The notes below the pieces were generated by a model that worked only from the letters and a program-made list of their open reading frames with translations, made no database searches and was not told where the DNA came from. Positions 1 to 8,138 of a stretch of DNA of 64,000 nucleotides are shown piece after piece. The stretch is from NCBI RefSeq assembly GCF_009831215.1, contig NZ_WUTW01000001.1, positions 1,445,423 to 1,509,422 of the forward strand. The letters are read 5' to 3'. The position numbers were made by a program, and so were the translations under genes. The first letter of the stretch is position 1. Each line of letters opens with the position of its first letter. The stretch is from Actinomadura rayongensis (GTDB lineage Bacteria; Actinomycetota; Actinomycetes; Streptosporangiales; Streptosporangiaceae).

Positions 1-177
1 CGTCCGGTTCGGGACGAAGTCCTCGTTCGGAGCGGCGGCCTCGGCGGGGAACATCCGCCGTTCGGTGCGCGCGCCCGAGCTGAGGACGAGCGTGCGACGG
101 GCGATGTCGCGCAGTTCGGGGTCGCCGGCGGAGGCGACGCGGTCCAGGATGTGCGGCGGCACGATGGTGCATCTCAT
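1..177 (-). CDS. M4 family (thermolysin-like) metallopeptidase, N-terminal fragment
   Basis: Fifty-nine codons of a leftward gene whose remainder lies outside the window. The visible protein starts MRCTIVPPHILDRVA, which is the typical beginning of the protealysin-type propeptide of short M4 metallopeptidases (an I-V/I-P-P-H-I-L motif). In this family the short N-terminal propeptide acts as an intramolecular inhibitor and the enzymes often lack a classical signal peptide; none is seen here. The catalytic HExxH region is not in the window, so the assignment rests on the propeptide alone. The ATG is preceded by a purine-rich TGGAG. It is divergent from recO. Confidence 0.75.
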   Translation of the reverse strand, partial: MRCTIVPPHILDRVASAGDPELRDIARRTLVLSSGARTERRMFPAEAAAPNEDFVPNRT

Positions 178-324
178 GGCTCCACGTTGACACTTTCGCC
201 TGACACCGGCCAGCGACTCGCGCTCACTCGCACGTCCTGTACCGGTCACCTAACGTGATCGTCAGCGTGTTTCGCCGGGTGTGCCCGGGATCATCCATCG
301 GGATCAGTGCGCGAGAATGAAACC

Positions 325-1122
325 GTGACCCTGTACCGCGACGAAGGCGTCGTCCTGCGCACCCAGAAACTGGGCGAGGCCGACCGCATCGTCACGGTCC
401 TGACGCGCCGGGGCGGACGGATCCGCGCGGCGGCCAAGGGCGTCCGCAAGACCAGGTCCAGGTTCGGGGCGCGGCTGGAGCCGTTCACCCACGTCGACCT
501 CCAGCTCTACGAGCGGCGGTCCCTGGACCTCATCACGCAGGCCGAGACGCTGCGTCCGTACGGCGAGGGCCTCGTCACCGACTACCCGCGCTACACGGCG
601 GGCACCGCGATGCTGGAGACGGCCGAGAAGCTGACCAGCGAGGAGGGCGAGCCCGCGCTGCGGCAGTTCCTGCTGCTCGTCGGCGGGCTGCGCACGCTGG
701 TCGAGCGCGCGCACGACCCCCGGCTCGTCCTGGACGCGTTCCTGCTGCGGTCGCTGTCGGTGGCGGGCTGGGCGCCCGCGCTGGACGAGTGCTGCCGCTG
801 CGGCGACCGGGGCGGCCTGCGCGGCTTCGCCATCGCGGCGGGCGGCGCGGTGTGCGCGCGGTGCCGCCAGCCGGGCGCGGCGACGCCCGCGCCGCCGACG
901 TTCGCGCTGATGCTGGCGCTGCTGCGCGGCGACTGGGAGTACGCCGACGACAGCGAGCCGCGCCACCGCGCCGAGTGCAGCGGCCTCGTCGCCGCCTATC
1001 TTCAGTGGCATCTGGAGCACGGGATCCGCTCGCTGCGCCACGTGGAGCCGGAGGACTCCGCCGCGTCCCGGCCGGGACGCGGGACGACCGATGACGATCC
1101 GAACGACCGGGAGCCTGTGTGA
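325..1122 (+). CDS. recO: DNA repair protein RecO
   Basis: RecO helps load RecA at gaps with RecF/RecR. The N-terminal OB-fold reads [20 protein letters not shown], and the C-terminal half carries a zinc-type cysteine cluster (CCRCG then CARC, about residues 150-180). About 265 residues is normal. An in-frame GTG at 307 would add six residues, but the GTG at 325 matches how family members begin and has GAGA about seven bases upstream. The stop overlaps the GTG of uppS by four bases, so the two are probably co-translated. recO-uppS adjacency is common in actinomycetes. Confidence 0.93.
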   Translation: MTLYRDEGVVLRTQKLGEADRIVTVLTRRGGRIRAAAKGVRKTRSRFGARLEPFTHVDLQLYERRSLDLITQAETLRPYGEGLVTDYPRYTAGTAMLETAEKLTSEEGEPALRQFLLLVGGLRTLVERAHDPRLVLDAFLLRSLSVAGWAPALDECCRCGDRGGLRGFAIAAGGAVCARCRQPGAATPAPPTFALMLALLRGDWEYADDSEPRHRAECSGLVAAYLQWHLEHGIRSLRHVEPEDSAASRPGRGTTDDDPNDREPV

Positions 1123-1919
1123 GAAGGGCCGTTTCGCCGCCGTACCCGCATCCGGACGGCGCCCAGCCGCCGAAGATCCCCGCCGAGCTGGTGCCGCGCC
1201 ACGTCGCCATCGTCATGGACGGCAACGGCCGCTGGGCGAAGGAGCGGGGGCTGCCGCGCACCGAGGGGCACCGGCGCGGCGAGGACGCCCTGTTCGACGT
1301 GATCATGGGCGCGATCGAGCTGGGCGTCCCGTACCTGTCGGCGTTCGCGTTCTCGACCGAGAACTGGCGGCGGTCGCCGGACGAGGTGAAGTTCCTCATG
1401 GGCTTCAACCGGGACGTCATCCGCCGCCGCCGCGACCAGCTCCACGAGGCGGGCGTGCGGGTGCGCTGGGCGGGCCGACGGCCGAAACTCTGGCGCAGCG
1501 TCATCAAGGAGCTGGAGTCCGCCGAGGAGATGACGCGCGACAACGACGTCCTCACGCTGCAGTTCTGCGTGAACTACGGCGGCCGGGCCGAGATCGTGGA
1601 CGCGGCGGCGGCCATCGCGCGCGACGTCCGGGACGGCAAGCTCAACCCGGACCGCCTCAATGAAAAGATTTTCGCCCGTTATCTGGACGAGCCAGACATT
1701 CCGGATGTCGATCTCTTTCTCCGCTCGTCCGGCGAGCAGCGGATCTCCAACTTCCTGCTCTGGGAGTCGGCCTACGCCGAGATGGTCTTCCTTGACACGC
1801 TCTGGCCCGACTTCGACCGCCGCCACCTGTGGCACGCGTGCGAGATCTACGCGTCCCGCGACCGGCGCTACGGGGGAGCGGTGCCCAATCCGGTCGAGCC
1901 GTCGGCCGCGCGACCCTGA
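1119..1919 (+). CDS. uppS: Isoprenyl (di-trans,poly-cis) diphosphate synthase, UppS family
   Basis: Cis-prenyltransferase that condenses isopentenyl diphosphate onto an allylic primer to make the polyprenyl diphosphate carrier used for peptidoglycan and wall glycan export. The family signature VMDGNGRWA (catalytic Asp about residue 34) is clear, as are the FSTEN region and the C-terminal [15 protein letters not shown] motif. Length 266 is normal. It starts with GTG overlapping the recO stop. Whether the product is undecaprenyl or decaprenyl cannot be read from sequence; mycobacterial relatives make the decaprenyl form. Confidence 0.94.
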   Translation: MRRAVSPPYPHPDGAQPPKIPAELVPRHVAIVMDGNGRWAKERGLPRTEGHRRGEDALFDVIMGAIELGVPYLSAFAFSTENWRRSPDEVKFLMGFNRDVIRRRRDQLHEAGVRVRWAGRRPKLWRSVIKELESAEEMTRDNDVLTLQFCVNYGGRAEIVDAAAAIARDVRDGKLNPDRLNEKIFARYLDEPDIPDVDLFLRSSGEQRISNFLLWESAYAEMVFLDTLWPDFDRRHLWHACEIYASRDRRYGGAVPNPVEPSAARP

Positions 1920-1947
1920 CTCAACCGTTAATTCCTACTTGAATAGT

Positions 1948-1976
1948 TTGCTTTTCGGGCGCGCGCTGCATACGTT
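1948..1976 (+). promoter_or_regulatory. Candidate sigma-A promoter giving a leaderless tauD-like mRNA
   Basis: TTGCTT at 1948-1953 and TACGTT at 1971-1976 are separated by 17 bases. The ATG of the following gene begins seven bases after the -10, and no Shine-Dalgarno is present, which fits a leaderless transcript. The segment is unusually AT-rich for this genome. The call is by consensus and spacing only. Confidence 0.45.
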
Positions 1977-1982
1977 CGTCAC

Positions 1983-2756
1983 ATGACGTCACCGGTGCTG
2001 GACCCCGTCCGCCGGACGCGGTCCCCGCGGATCAAGCCCGTCGCCGGCCTGATCGGCGCCGAGGTCTGTCGGCTGCGCCTGGCCGGCCGGCACGACCGCG
2101 CGACCGTCGCCGTCCTGCGCGACGCGCTGCTGCGCCACCGCGTGCTGTTCTTCCGCGGCCAGGACGACCTGGACGAGGCCGGGCTGACCGCGTTCGCCGC
2201 CCTGCTCGGCACCCCGGAGACGATCGCGGACGCCGAGCCGGGCGGCACCGCGTTCCACACCGAGGAGTCGTACGCGTCCCGTCCGCCGAAGGCCGTCGTG
2301 CTGCACGCCCTGGACGTCCCCGCGCACGGCGGCGACACCGTCTGGGCCAACACCGTCGCGGCCTACGACGCGCTCCCGGCCGAACTGCGCGACGTCGCCG
2401 ACCGGCTGTGGGCGCGGCACGCGCGCGGCGGACGCGAGGCCGAGCACCCGCTCGTGCGCGTCCATCCGGCGACGGGGGAGCGGTCGCTGCTGCTCGGCGG
2501 GTTCGCGCGCGCCATCGCCGGGCTCAGCGCGGAGGCCGACTCCGAGGCGCTGATCCGGCTGTTCCAGGACCAGGTCGTCCGGCTGGAGAACACCGTCCGG
2601 TGGCGGTGGGCGCCGGGGGACGTCGCGCTCGCCGACAACCGCGCCACGCAGGTCCGCGTCGTGCGGGACTTCGGCGACGCGCCCCGGCGGCTGCGCCGGA
2701 TCACGCTCGCGGGGGAGACGCCGGGGCCGGTCCGCGCCCGGCCGCCGCGCCGCTGA
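1983..2756 (+). CDS. TauD/TfdA-like Fe(II)/2-oxoglutarate dioxygenase with missing distal His
   Basis: 257 residues with the double-stranded beta-helix layout of TauD/CAS-like oxygenases: RHRVLFFRGQ near residue 50, AFHTEESY near 92 (an HxE facial-triad start as in clavaminate-synthase-like enzymes), and the C-terminal DNRATQ block followed by PRRLRRITL, which holds the 2-oxoglutarate-binding Arg. In TauD the block reads DNRVTQH, where H is the distal iron ligand. Here the codon after CAG is GTC (Val), so the third ligand is absent at its usual place. It may be a non-canonical or inactive member; substrate unknown. It stands alone between uppS and the convergent osmC-like gene. Confidence 0.8.
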   Translation: MTSPVLDPVRRTRSPRIKPVAGLIGAEVCRLRLAGRHDRATVAVLRDALLRHRVLFFRGQDDLDEAGLTAFAALLGTPETIADAEPGGTAFHTEESYASRPPKAVVLHALDVPAHGGDTVWANTVAAYDALPAELRDVADRLWARHARGGREAEHPLVRVHPATGERSLLLGGFARAIAGLSAEADSEALIRLFQDQVVRLENTVRWRWAPGDVALADNRATQVRVVRDFGDAPRRLRRITLAGETPGPVRARPPRR

Positions 2757-2795
2757 TCGGGCGGCGGGACGGCGTGGACCGCCCCGCCGCGAGGG

Positions 2796-3221
2796 TCAGA
2801 CGAGTTCCGCGTCCAGCGTGATGGTCGTGCCCGTGAGGGCCTTGCTGACCGGGCAGTTCTCCTTGGCGCCCTGCGCCGCCGCCGCGAAGTCCTCGGCGGA
2901 GATGCCGGGGACGCTCGCCCGGACGGTCAGGACGATCCCGGTGATGCCCTCGCCCGGCTGGAACGTCACGTCGGCGCGCGTGTCCACCGACGCCGGCGGC
3001 GTGCCGGCCCCGGCGAGCGCGTGCGACAGCGCCATCGAGTAGCACGTCGAGTGCGCCGCCGCGATCAGCTCCTCCGGGCTGGTGCGGCCGGCCGGGTCCT
3101 CGGCGCGCGACGCCCACGTGACGTCGTACACGCCCAGCCCGGACGAGTCCAGTGAGACCTTCCCCTCGCCGCCCATCAGCGGCCCTTCCCAGTGCGCGTT
3201 CGCGGTGCGTGTCGTAGCCAT
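2796..3221 (-). CDS. OsmC family peroxiredoxin-like protein
   Basis: 141 residues. OsmC/Ohr proteins are thiol peroxidases that reduce organic hydroperoxides. The two redox cysteines are visible, in STCYSM about residue 53 and NCPVSKAL about residue 123. The sequence resembles the OsmC subfamily (TSPEELIAAAH) rather than Ohr. I chose the ATG giving MATTRTAN, because a GGGAGA lies nine bases upstream; an upstream in-frame ATG at 3239 would add six residues. It lies just downstream of zur on the same strand and may be read through from the znu operon. Confidence 0.9.
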   Translation of the reverse strand: MATTRTANAHWEGPLMGGEGKVSLDSSGLGVYDVTWASRAEDPAGRTSPEELIAAAHSTCYSMALSHALAGAGTPPASVDTRADVTFQPGEGITGIVLTVRASVPGISAEDFAAAAQGAKENCPVSKALTGTTITLDAELV

Positions 3222-3245
3222 GCTCCGATTCTCCCGCATCGCAGG

Positions 3246-3632
3246 TCACGAACGGCGCGCGACGCACTCCCCGCACGTCCCGAACACCTCGACGGTGTGG
3301 GTGATCTCCACGAAGCCGTGCTCGGCGCCGATCGCGTCCGCCCAGGACTCCACGGCGGGCCCGGCGACCTCGACCGTCCGGCCGCACTCGCGGCACACCA
3401 GGTGGTGGTGGTGCTCCTCACTGCGGCACGCCCGGTAGACGGCCTCGCCGTCGTCGGTGCGCAGGACGTCCACCTCGCCGGCGTCGCTGAGCGCCTGGAG
3501 CGCCCGGTAGACGGTGGTGAGGCCGATCTTGGAGCCGTCGGCCCGCAGGTCGGCGTAGATGTCCTGGGCGCTGCGGAAGCCCTCGCGGTCGGCCAGCGCC
3601 TGCCGTACCGCGTCGCGGCGGGTCGTCGTCAT
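3246..3632 (-). CDS. zur: Zinc uptake regulator Zur (Fur family)
   Basis: 128-residue Fur-type repressor. The winged helix is at residues 10-75 (DIYADLRADGSKIGLTTVYR), then the metal-binding region with HHHH, CREC and a final CGEC, giving the two Cys pairs that hold structural zinc. Its place as the last gene of the znuA-znuC-znuB operon, and the Zur-type box upstream of znuA, indicate zinc rather than iron specificity. The ATG overlaps the znuB stop as ATGA. Zur with zinc is expected to repress this operon, so it is autoregulated. Confidence 0.92.
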   Translation of the reverse strand: MTTTRRDAVRQALADREGFRSAQDIYADLRADGSKIGLTTVYRALQALSDAGEVDVLRTDDGEAVYRACRSEEHHHHLVCRECGRTVEVAGPAVESWADAIGAEHGFVEITHTVEVFGTCGECVARRS

Positions 3633-4528
3633 CCCCCCAGAACCTCCGGTTCGGCGTCCATGCTCACGTCCCGGACGTCCACGCGCCTCGCGGCGCGCGC
3701 GTCCCGTGCGGCGGCCGACGCCGTGCGGCGGCGGCGCAGGACGGTCCCCGTGCCCACCGCGGCCAGGAAGACCGCGAGGGCGAGCAGCACGATGGACGGC
3801 CCCGGCGCAAGATCGTACTCGTACGAACCCGCCAGTCCCGTCACCGCCGACAGTACACCGGCGGCCATCGCGGTCAGCATCGTGCCGAGGAAGCCCCGCG
3901 CGACCTGCTGCGCGGCGGCCACCGGCACGATCATCAGGGCGCTGACCAGCAGCAGCCCGATCGCCCGCATCGAGATCACGACCGTCACGGCGGCGGTCGC
4001 GGCGATGAGGACGCTGAGGAACCGGACCGGCAGCCCGGCGGCGCGCGCCAGGTCCTCGTCCTGGCAGAGCAGGAACAGCTCCCGGCCGAAGATTGCGAGG
4101 ATCAGCAGTACGGCCGCCGACAGACCCGCGACGATGTACAGGTCGGTCGCGGTGACGCTGCTGATCGACCCGAACAGGTACGACTGGAGGCTCACCTGCC
4201 CGCCCTCGCGGCCGGTGAGGACGACGCCGCCCGCGAGGCCGCCGTAGAACAGCACGGCGAGCGCGACGTCCGCGCCGCTGCGGCTGCGGGCGCGCAGGGC
4301 CTCGATCGCGACCGCCCCGAGCACCGACACCACCAGTGCCGCGAGGACGGGCGAGGACCCGGTGACGAGGCCGAGCCCGATCCCGGTGAGCGCGATGTGG
4401 CCGATGCCGTCGCCGAGCAGCGACATCTTCCGCTGGACGACGAACGTCCCGATCACGGGCGCGGTGAGCCCGATGAGGACCGCCATCGCGAACGCGATCC
4501 GCATGAAGTCGAGCTGGAACATCTCCAT
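3629..4528 (-). CDS. znuB: Zinc ABC transporter permease ZnuB
   Basis: 299-residue membrane protein of the ABC-3 (ZnuB/MntB) family with about eight or nine hydrophobic segments, including the conserved LLGDGIGHIALTG loop near residue 35 that contacts the ATPase. It forms the zinc channel with ZnuC and receives zinc from ZnuA. The C-terminal 40 residues are a basic cytoplasmic tail (RRRRTASAAARDARAARR). It starts one base from the znuC stop and overlaps zur at its end, consistent with one transcript. Confidence 0.92.
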   Translation of the reverse strand: MEMFQLDFMRIAFAMAVLIGLTAPVIGTFVVQRKMSLLGDGIGHIALTGIGLGLVTGSSPVLAALVVSVLGAVAIEALRARSRSGADVALAVLFYGGLAGGVVLTGREGGQVSLQSYLFGSISSVTATDLYIVAGLSAAVLLILAIFGRELFLLCQDEDLARAAGLPVRFLSVLIAATAAVTVVISMRAIGLLLVSALMIVPVAAAQQVARGFLGTMLTAMAAGVLSAVTGLAGSYEYDLAPGPSIVLLALAVFLAAVGTGTVLRRRRTASAAARDARAARRVDVRDVSMDAEPEVLGG

Positions 4529-5205
4529 CAGGCGGTCTCCTCGGCGGCGACGCGGCCGTGCTCCAGGCGGACGGTCCGGGTGACGAGCGGGGCGAGCGGG
4601 CCGAGTTCGTGCGCGACGAGCACGACCGTCCGGCCGCCCGCGACGAGCTCGGCGAGCACTTTGGCGAGGGCGGTCTGGCTGCCCGCGTCGACTCCGGCGG
4701 TGGGCTCGTCCAGGACGAACGCGTCCGGCTCCCCGGCGAGGGCGCGGGCGATGAGCACCCGCTGCTGCTGGCCGCCCGACAGTAGGTGCGCCGAGTCGCG
4801 GGCGCGGTCGGCGAGGCCGACGGCGTCGAGCGCGCGGTCGACGGCCGCGCGGTCCTCGGTCCGGTCGGCGGGGCGCCAGCGGGACCGGCGGGCCACGCGG
4901 CCCGACGCGACGACCTCGCGGACCGTCGCGGGCACCCCGCCGCCCATCGGCAGCCGCTGCGGGACGTAGCCGACGCGCCGCCAGTCGCGGAACTTCGCGG
5001 GCGGCGTGCCGTAGATCTCGGTGCGTCCGGCGGCGAGCGGCAGCAGGCCGAGCAGGGCCTTGACCAGCGTGGACTTGCCCGCGCCGTTCGGGCCGAGCAG
5101 CGCGACGACGTCCCCGGCGGCGACGCGCAGGTCCACGCCGTCCAGGACCGCGCGGCCCTCGCGCCGGACGACGCCGCCGGTCATGGCGAACGGTACGTCG
5201 TTCAT
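4528..5205 (-). CDS. znuC: Zinc ABC transporter ATP-binding protein ZnuC
   Basis: 225 residues with Walker A GPNGAGKST at about 38-46, the Q-loop VPQR, signature LSGGQQQR and Walker B AFVLDEPTAG. It powers zinc import through ZnuB. The start ATG at 5203-5205 overlaps the znuA stop as ATGA, which fixes the start. The upstream part of the same open frame is out-of-frame znuA sequence, not coding. Confidence 0.93.
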   Translation of the reverse strand: MNDVPFAMTGGVVRREGRAVLDGVDLRVAAGDVVALLGPNGAGKSTLVKALLGLLPLAAGRTEIYGTPPAKFRDWRRVGYVPQRLPMGGGVPATVREVVASGRVARRSRWRPADRTEDRAAVDRALDAVGLADRARDSAHLLSGGQQQRVLIARALAGEPDAFVLDEPTAGVDAGSQTALAKVLAELVAGGRTVVLVAHELGPLAPLVTRTVRLEHGRVAAEETA

Positions 5206-6092
5206 GGGCACCCCAGGGCGGCGCGGAGGACGGTCAGGTTCGTGCGCATCACGGAGAGGTAATCGTCGCCGGACCCCTTCCGGATTCCCTCCAGCGGGTC
5301 CAGAACGGCCGTTCTCGCCCCGGCCGCGCGGGCGAGCGCGGCGGCGACCTTCGGGCTGGCCAGGGTCTCGGTGAAGACGGTCGTGGCGCCCGTCTCGCGG
5401 ACGAGCGCGGCGAGGTCGGCCAGGCGGCGCGGCGACGGCTCGGCGGACGGGTCCACGCCCGCGACCGGCACCTGCCGCAGGCCGTAGCGGGCGGCGAGGT
5501 AGCCGAACGCGGCGTGCGCGGTGACGATCGTCGTGCGGGCGCACTTTCTCAGGCCCGCTTTGAACGCGGCGTCCAAGGCGGTGAGCTGTCCGGCGAGGGT
5601 CCTGGCACGTTCCCGGTAGGCGGCGGCGTGCGCGGGATCGGTGTTCGCGAGTCGGTCGCCGAGCGCGGTGGCGAGGACGGCCATGCGGCTCGGGTCCAGC
5701 CACAGGTGCGGGTCGGTGCCGGGGCCCTCGGTCGCGGGCAGCAGCGGGACGAGCGCGCCGGCGTCGAGCGCGCGGTGCCCGGCCTGGTGCCGGACGGCGT
5801 CGTCCACAGCGGGCTGGAGGCCATTGACGTAGACCGTGAGGCGGGCCTTCTTCACGTGGCCGATCTGCTTCGGCGTCAGTTCCAGGTCGTGCGGCTCGGC
5901 GCCGGGCCTGGTCAGGGTGCTGACCTGGACGTCCGGGCCGCCGACGCGGGAGGCGAGGAAGGCCATCGGGTAGAAGGAGGCGAGCACGTCCGCGCGTCCG
6001 CCGGTGCCGCCGTCGCCGCACGCCGTCAGCCCGGCGGCGGCCAGCGCCAGGGCGGCGGCGAGCACGGCGGGACGGGAGCGGAAGGCGGGCAT
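5202..6092 (-). CDS. znuA: Zinc ABC transporter substrate-binding lipoprotein ZnuA
   Basis: Cluster A-I solute-binding protein, 296 residues, that captures zinc outside the membrane. The signal peptide MPAFRSRPAVLAAALALAAA ends in lipobox LTAC with lipidated Cys25. Conserved metal-site regions are EPHDLELTPKQ, DPHLWLDP, TAHAAFGYLAARYGL and the C-terminal FTETLASPKVA. There is no His-rich loop of the Gram-negative kind. The start is chosen because the GTG at codon 10 would lose the positively charged n-region, although GGAGG sits very close to the ATG. It heads the znuACB-zur operon. Confidence 0.93.
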   Translation of the reverse strand: MPAFRSRPAVLAAALALAAAGLTACGDGGTGGRADVLASFYPMAFLASRVGGPDVQVSTLTRPGAEPHDLELTPKQIGHVKKARLTVYVNGLQPAVDDAVRHQAGHRALDAGALVPLLPATEGPGTDPHLWLDPSRMAVLATALGDRLANTDPAHAAAYRERARTLAGQLTALDAAFKAGLRKCARTTIVTAHAAFGYLAARYGLRQVPVAGVDPSAEPSPRRLADLAALVRETGATTVFTETLASPKVAAALARAAGARTAVLDPLEGIRKGSGDDYLSVMRTNLTVLRAALGCP

Positions 6093-6112
6093 TCCTCCAG
6101 TATGGACGAAGA

Positions 6113-6127
6113 TGAAAATGGTTGTCA
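6113..6127. promoter_or_regulatory. Zur box upstream of znuA
   Basis: TGAAAATGGTTGTCA differs at two positions from the actinobacterial Zur palindrome TGAAAATGATTTTCA. It lies 20 bases upstream of the znuA start and 50 bases upstream of the divergent ABM gene, so it could control one or both. It is an AT-rich island in a GC-rich genome. The match is to remembered consensus; binding has not been tested. Confidence 0.8.
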
Positions 6128-6176
6128 AAATCAGGCGAAACCGGGCGTTCGCGCGTCCGTGCGGGAGGATGGCCGG

Positions 6177-6461
6177 ATGATCGCGATCACGCGCTACCGC
6201 GTGCCCGAGGCGGACGCGCCCGGCTTCGCCGCCGAGATGACCGCCGTGCTGGAGACCCTCGCCGCCTGCCCCGGCCACCGCTCGGGACGGCTCGCGCGGA
6301 CCGTGGACGATCCGTCGCTCTGGGCTCTCGTCACCGAATGGGACGGCGCCGGATATTACCGCAGGGCCCTCGGCGCCCCCGGCCTGCGCGCCCGGTTCAT
6401 CCCGCTGTCGGCGCTTGCGGTGGACGAACCCGGAGCGTACGAGGTCGTCGCGTATTCCTGA
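6177..6461 (+). CDS. Antibiotic biosynthesis monooxygenase (ABM) domain protein
   Basis: 94 residues forming a single ABM-type dimeric alpha/beta ferredoxin-like barrel: IAITRYRVPEAD, then SGRLARTVDDPSLWALVTEW, then a helix YYRRALGAP. Such proteins range from cofactor-free monooxygenases to haem-related enzymes; no specific substrate can be assigned. GGGAGG eight bases before the ATG fixes the start. It diverges from znuA across the Zur box, so zinc-dependent control is possible. The same neighbourhood occurs beside zur and glyS in other actinomycetes as far as I recall. Confidence 0.8.
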   Translation: MIAITRYRVPEADAPGFAAEMTAVLETLAACPGHRSGRLARTVDDPSLWALVTEWDGAGYYRRALGAPGLRARFIPLSALAVDEPGAYEVVAYS

Positions 6462-6575
6462 GCGGGCGCGTCCCGGACCGGTCAATGGCCGGGAAAGACG
6501 CGCGTCCGCCCGTTTGCCCCGGTGCGCCGTCGGTGATCACCGCCCTAGCTGATCATGGATGGCCAGGGAGACGTG

Positions 6576-7979
6576 ATGCGGAATGCGGTGGTCCTCGGAG
6601 CGGCGTGCAGCGTGGCAGCGGCCCTCGTCGTCGGGCTCGGGCCGTCCGCCGCGGGGACCCCGGGCGGGGCGTCCGCCGCGCTGAACCCCGCCGCGCGCGC
6701 GACGGTCGTCGCCTACCGGGGCGTCCGGGTGCCGGTCCCGGCGGGCTGGAGCGTCCACCGGCTGGACCGGGAGCCGACGCGCTGCGTGCGCTACGACGTG
6801 AACGCCGTCTACGTGGGGCGTTCCAGCTCGTCCGCCGAGCCGGACTGCCCGGCCCGCGTCATCGGCGGCGCCACCGCACTTCACGTCGAGCCGCTGGACA
6901 CGGCCGCCGAGCGCCGCCGCACGCCCGTCCGCCCCGACCGCCTCGCGCACTACGCCGTCCGCGCCACACCCGAGCACCGGACCCAGGTGGTTCTCCCCGA
7001 GGCGGGCGTCACCCTGTCCGGCGTCTACGGCACCGACCCCGCCTCCCTCCAGGACGCCATCCGCCGCACGCGCCTCACTCCGTCCTGGCAACCCTCCCCA
7101 AGCCCCACCACCGCCCCGCACGGGACGCCAACCGCCGCATCGAGCGGCAAGCCTGCCGTGACGTCGTCGCAGAAGCCTGTCGCCCGGCCGGGAGTCGCGT
7201 CGGGTGGGAAGCCTGCCGGTGCGGGCGGGGGTGGCGTGCAGGGTGGTGGGGCGGTGAAGGCCGTCGGCGAGCCGGTGCGGGAGAGCGCGCGTCCGCACTG
7301 GGTCCGGGGACGGGCGTTCGACACGTGCGCGGCGCCGGGTCTCGCCACCATGCGCGCCTGGCGGTCGGCCTATCGCATCGCGAACATCTACATCGGCGGC
7401 GTGTCGCGCGGGTGCGCGCAGCCGCATCTGACGCGCGGCTGGGTGCGGAACGTCCGGGCGCTCGGCTACCGGCTGATCCCCACGTACGTCGGGCCGCAGG
7501 CGCCCTGCACGCGCTACCGCGCGCGGTTCACGCGGCACGACGCGCGGGCCGAGGGGGCGCGGGCGGCGGCCGACGCCGTCCGCCGGGCGCGGGCGCTCGG
7601 CATCCCCGCCGGCAGCCCGATCTACGCCGACCTGGAGGACTACGACAGCGGAAACGCGTCCTGCCGGGCCGCCGCGCTGGACTTCGTCGAGTCCTGGACG
7701 CGCGCGCTGCGCACCCGCCACTACGTCGCGGGCCTGTACAGCAGCGCTGCGTCCGGCATCCGGGACCTCGGACGGGCGCCGCGCAGCAGGGCCAAGCCGC
7801 CCGTGGTCTGGTTCGGGCACTGGGACGGCCGCCCGTCGGTCTACGACAGCCGCTACCTGAACCCCGCGTGGTGGCCGCCGCACCGCCGGATCAAGCAGTA
7901 CCGGGGATCGCACCGCGAACGCCACGGAGGTGTGGCGCTCCGGGTGGACAGCAACGCGGTGGACGGCCGCGTTTACTGA
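6576..7979 (+). CDS. Secreted DUF1906 (Rv2525c-like, glycoside-hydrolase-like) protein
   Basis: 467 residues. A signal peptide (residues 1-30, MRNAVVLGAACSVAAALVVG) is followed by a beta-rich N-terminal region, a Pro/Ser/Gly/Lys linker at about 175-235, and a C-terminal DUF1906 TIM-barrel domain beginning GRAFDTCAAPGLATMRAW with YIGGVSRGCAQ, YVGPQAPC, IYADLEDYD and a final VDSNAVDGRVY. This domain is related to GH25 lysozyme-like folds; the acidic IYADLEDYD is the candidate active site. In Mycobacterium the relative Rv2525c is exported and affects the wall. GGGAG five bases before the ATG supports this start over an ATG 21 bases upstream. Confidence 0.85.
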   Translation: MRNAVVLGAACSVAAALVVGLGPSAAGTPGGASAALNPAARATVVAYRGVRVPVPAGWSVHRLDREPTRCVRYDVNAVYVGRSSSSAEPDCPARVIGGATALHVEPLDTAAERRRTPVRPDRLAHYAVRATPEHRTQVVLPEAGVTLSGVYGTDPASLQDAIRRTRLTPSWQPSPSPTTAPHGTPTAASSGKPAVTSSQKPVARPGVASGGKPAGAGGGGVQGGGAVKAVGEPVRESARPHWVRGRAFDTCAAPGLATMRAWRSAYRIANIYIGGVSRGCAQPHLTRGWVRNVRALGYRLIPTYVGPQAPCTRYRARFTRHDARAEGARAAADAVRRARALGIPAGSPIYADLEDYDSGNASCRAAALDFVESWTRALRTRHYVAGLYSSAASGIRDLGRAPRSRAKPPVVWFGHWDGRPSVYDSRYLNPAWWPPHRRIKQYRGSHRERHGGVALRVDSNAVDGRVY

Positions 7980-7997
7980 GGAGCGTCCGCGTTCCGG

Positions 7998-8017
7998 GGT
8001 GCCCTAAGCTGGGCACC
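7998..8017. promoter_or_regulatory. Inverted repeat between the DUF1906 gene and glyS
   Basis: GGTGCCC at 7998-8004 and GGGCACC at 8011-8017 form a perfect 7-bp inverted repeat around TAAGCT. It begins 18 bases after the upstream stop. It can be read as a short terminator without a U-run, or as an operator over a glyS promoter because TAAGCT fits a -10 element. The sequence does not decide between these. Confidence 0.4.
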
Positions 8018-8138
8018 GGGCCACCGGACGCAGGCACGGCCGCGTCCGCGTCGACGCCCGACCGGGGATGGAACTCGCCCCGCGCCCGCGGGGACCACCG
8101 ACAGTCCCGCCGACCGCCAGTTGGATGGAGAACACGTT

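Noticed and set aside
7980..8138. T-box leader upstream of glyS
   Set aside because: No T-box sequence, specifier loop or competing terminator is recognisable; only a 7-bp inverted repeat is present.
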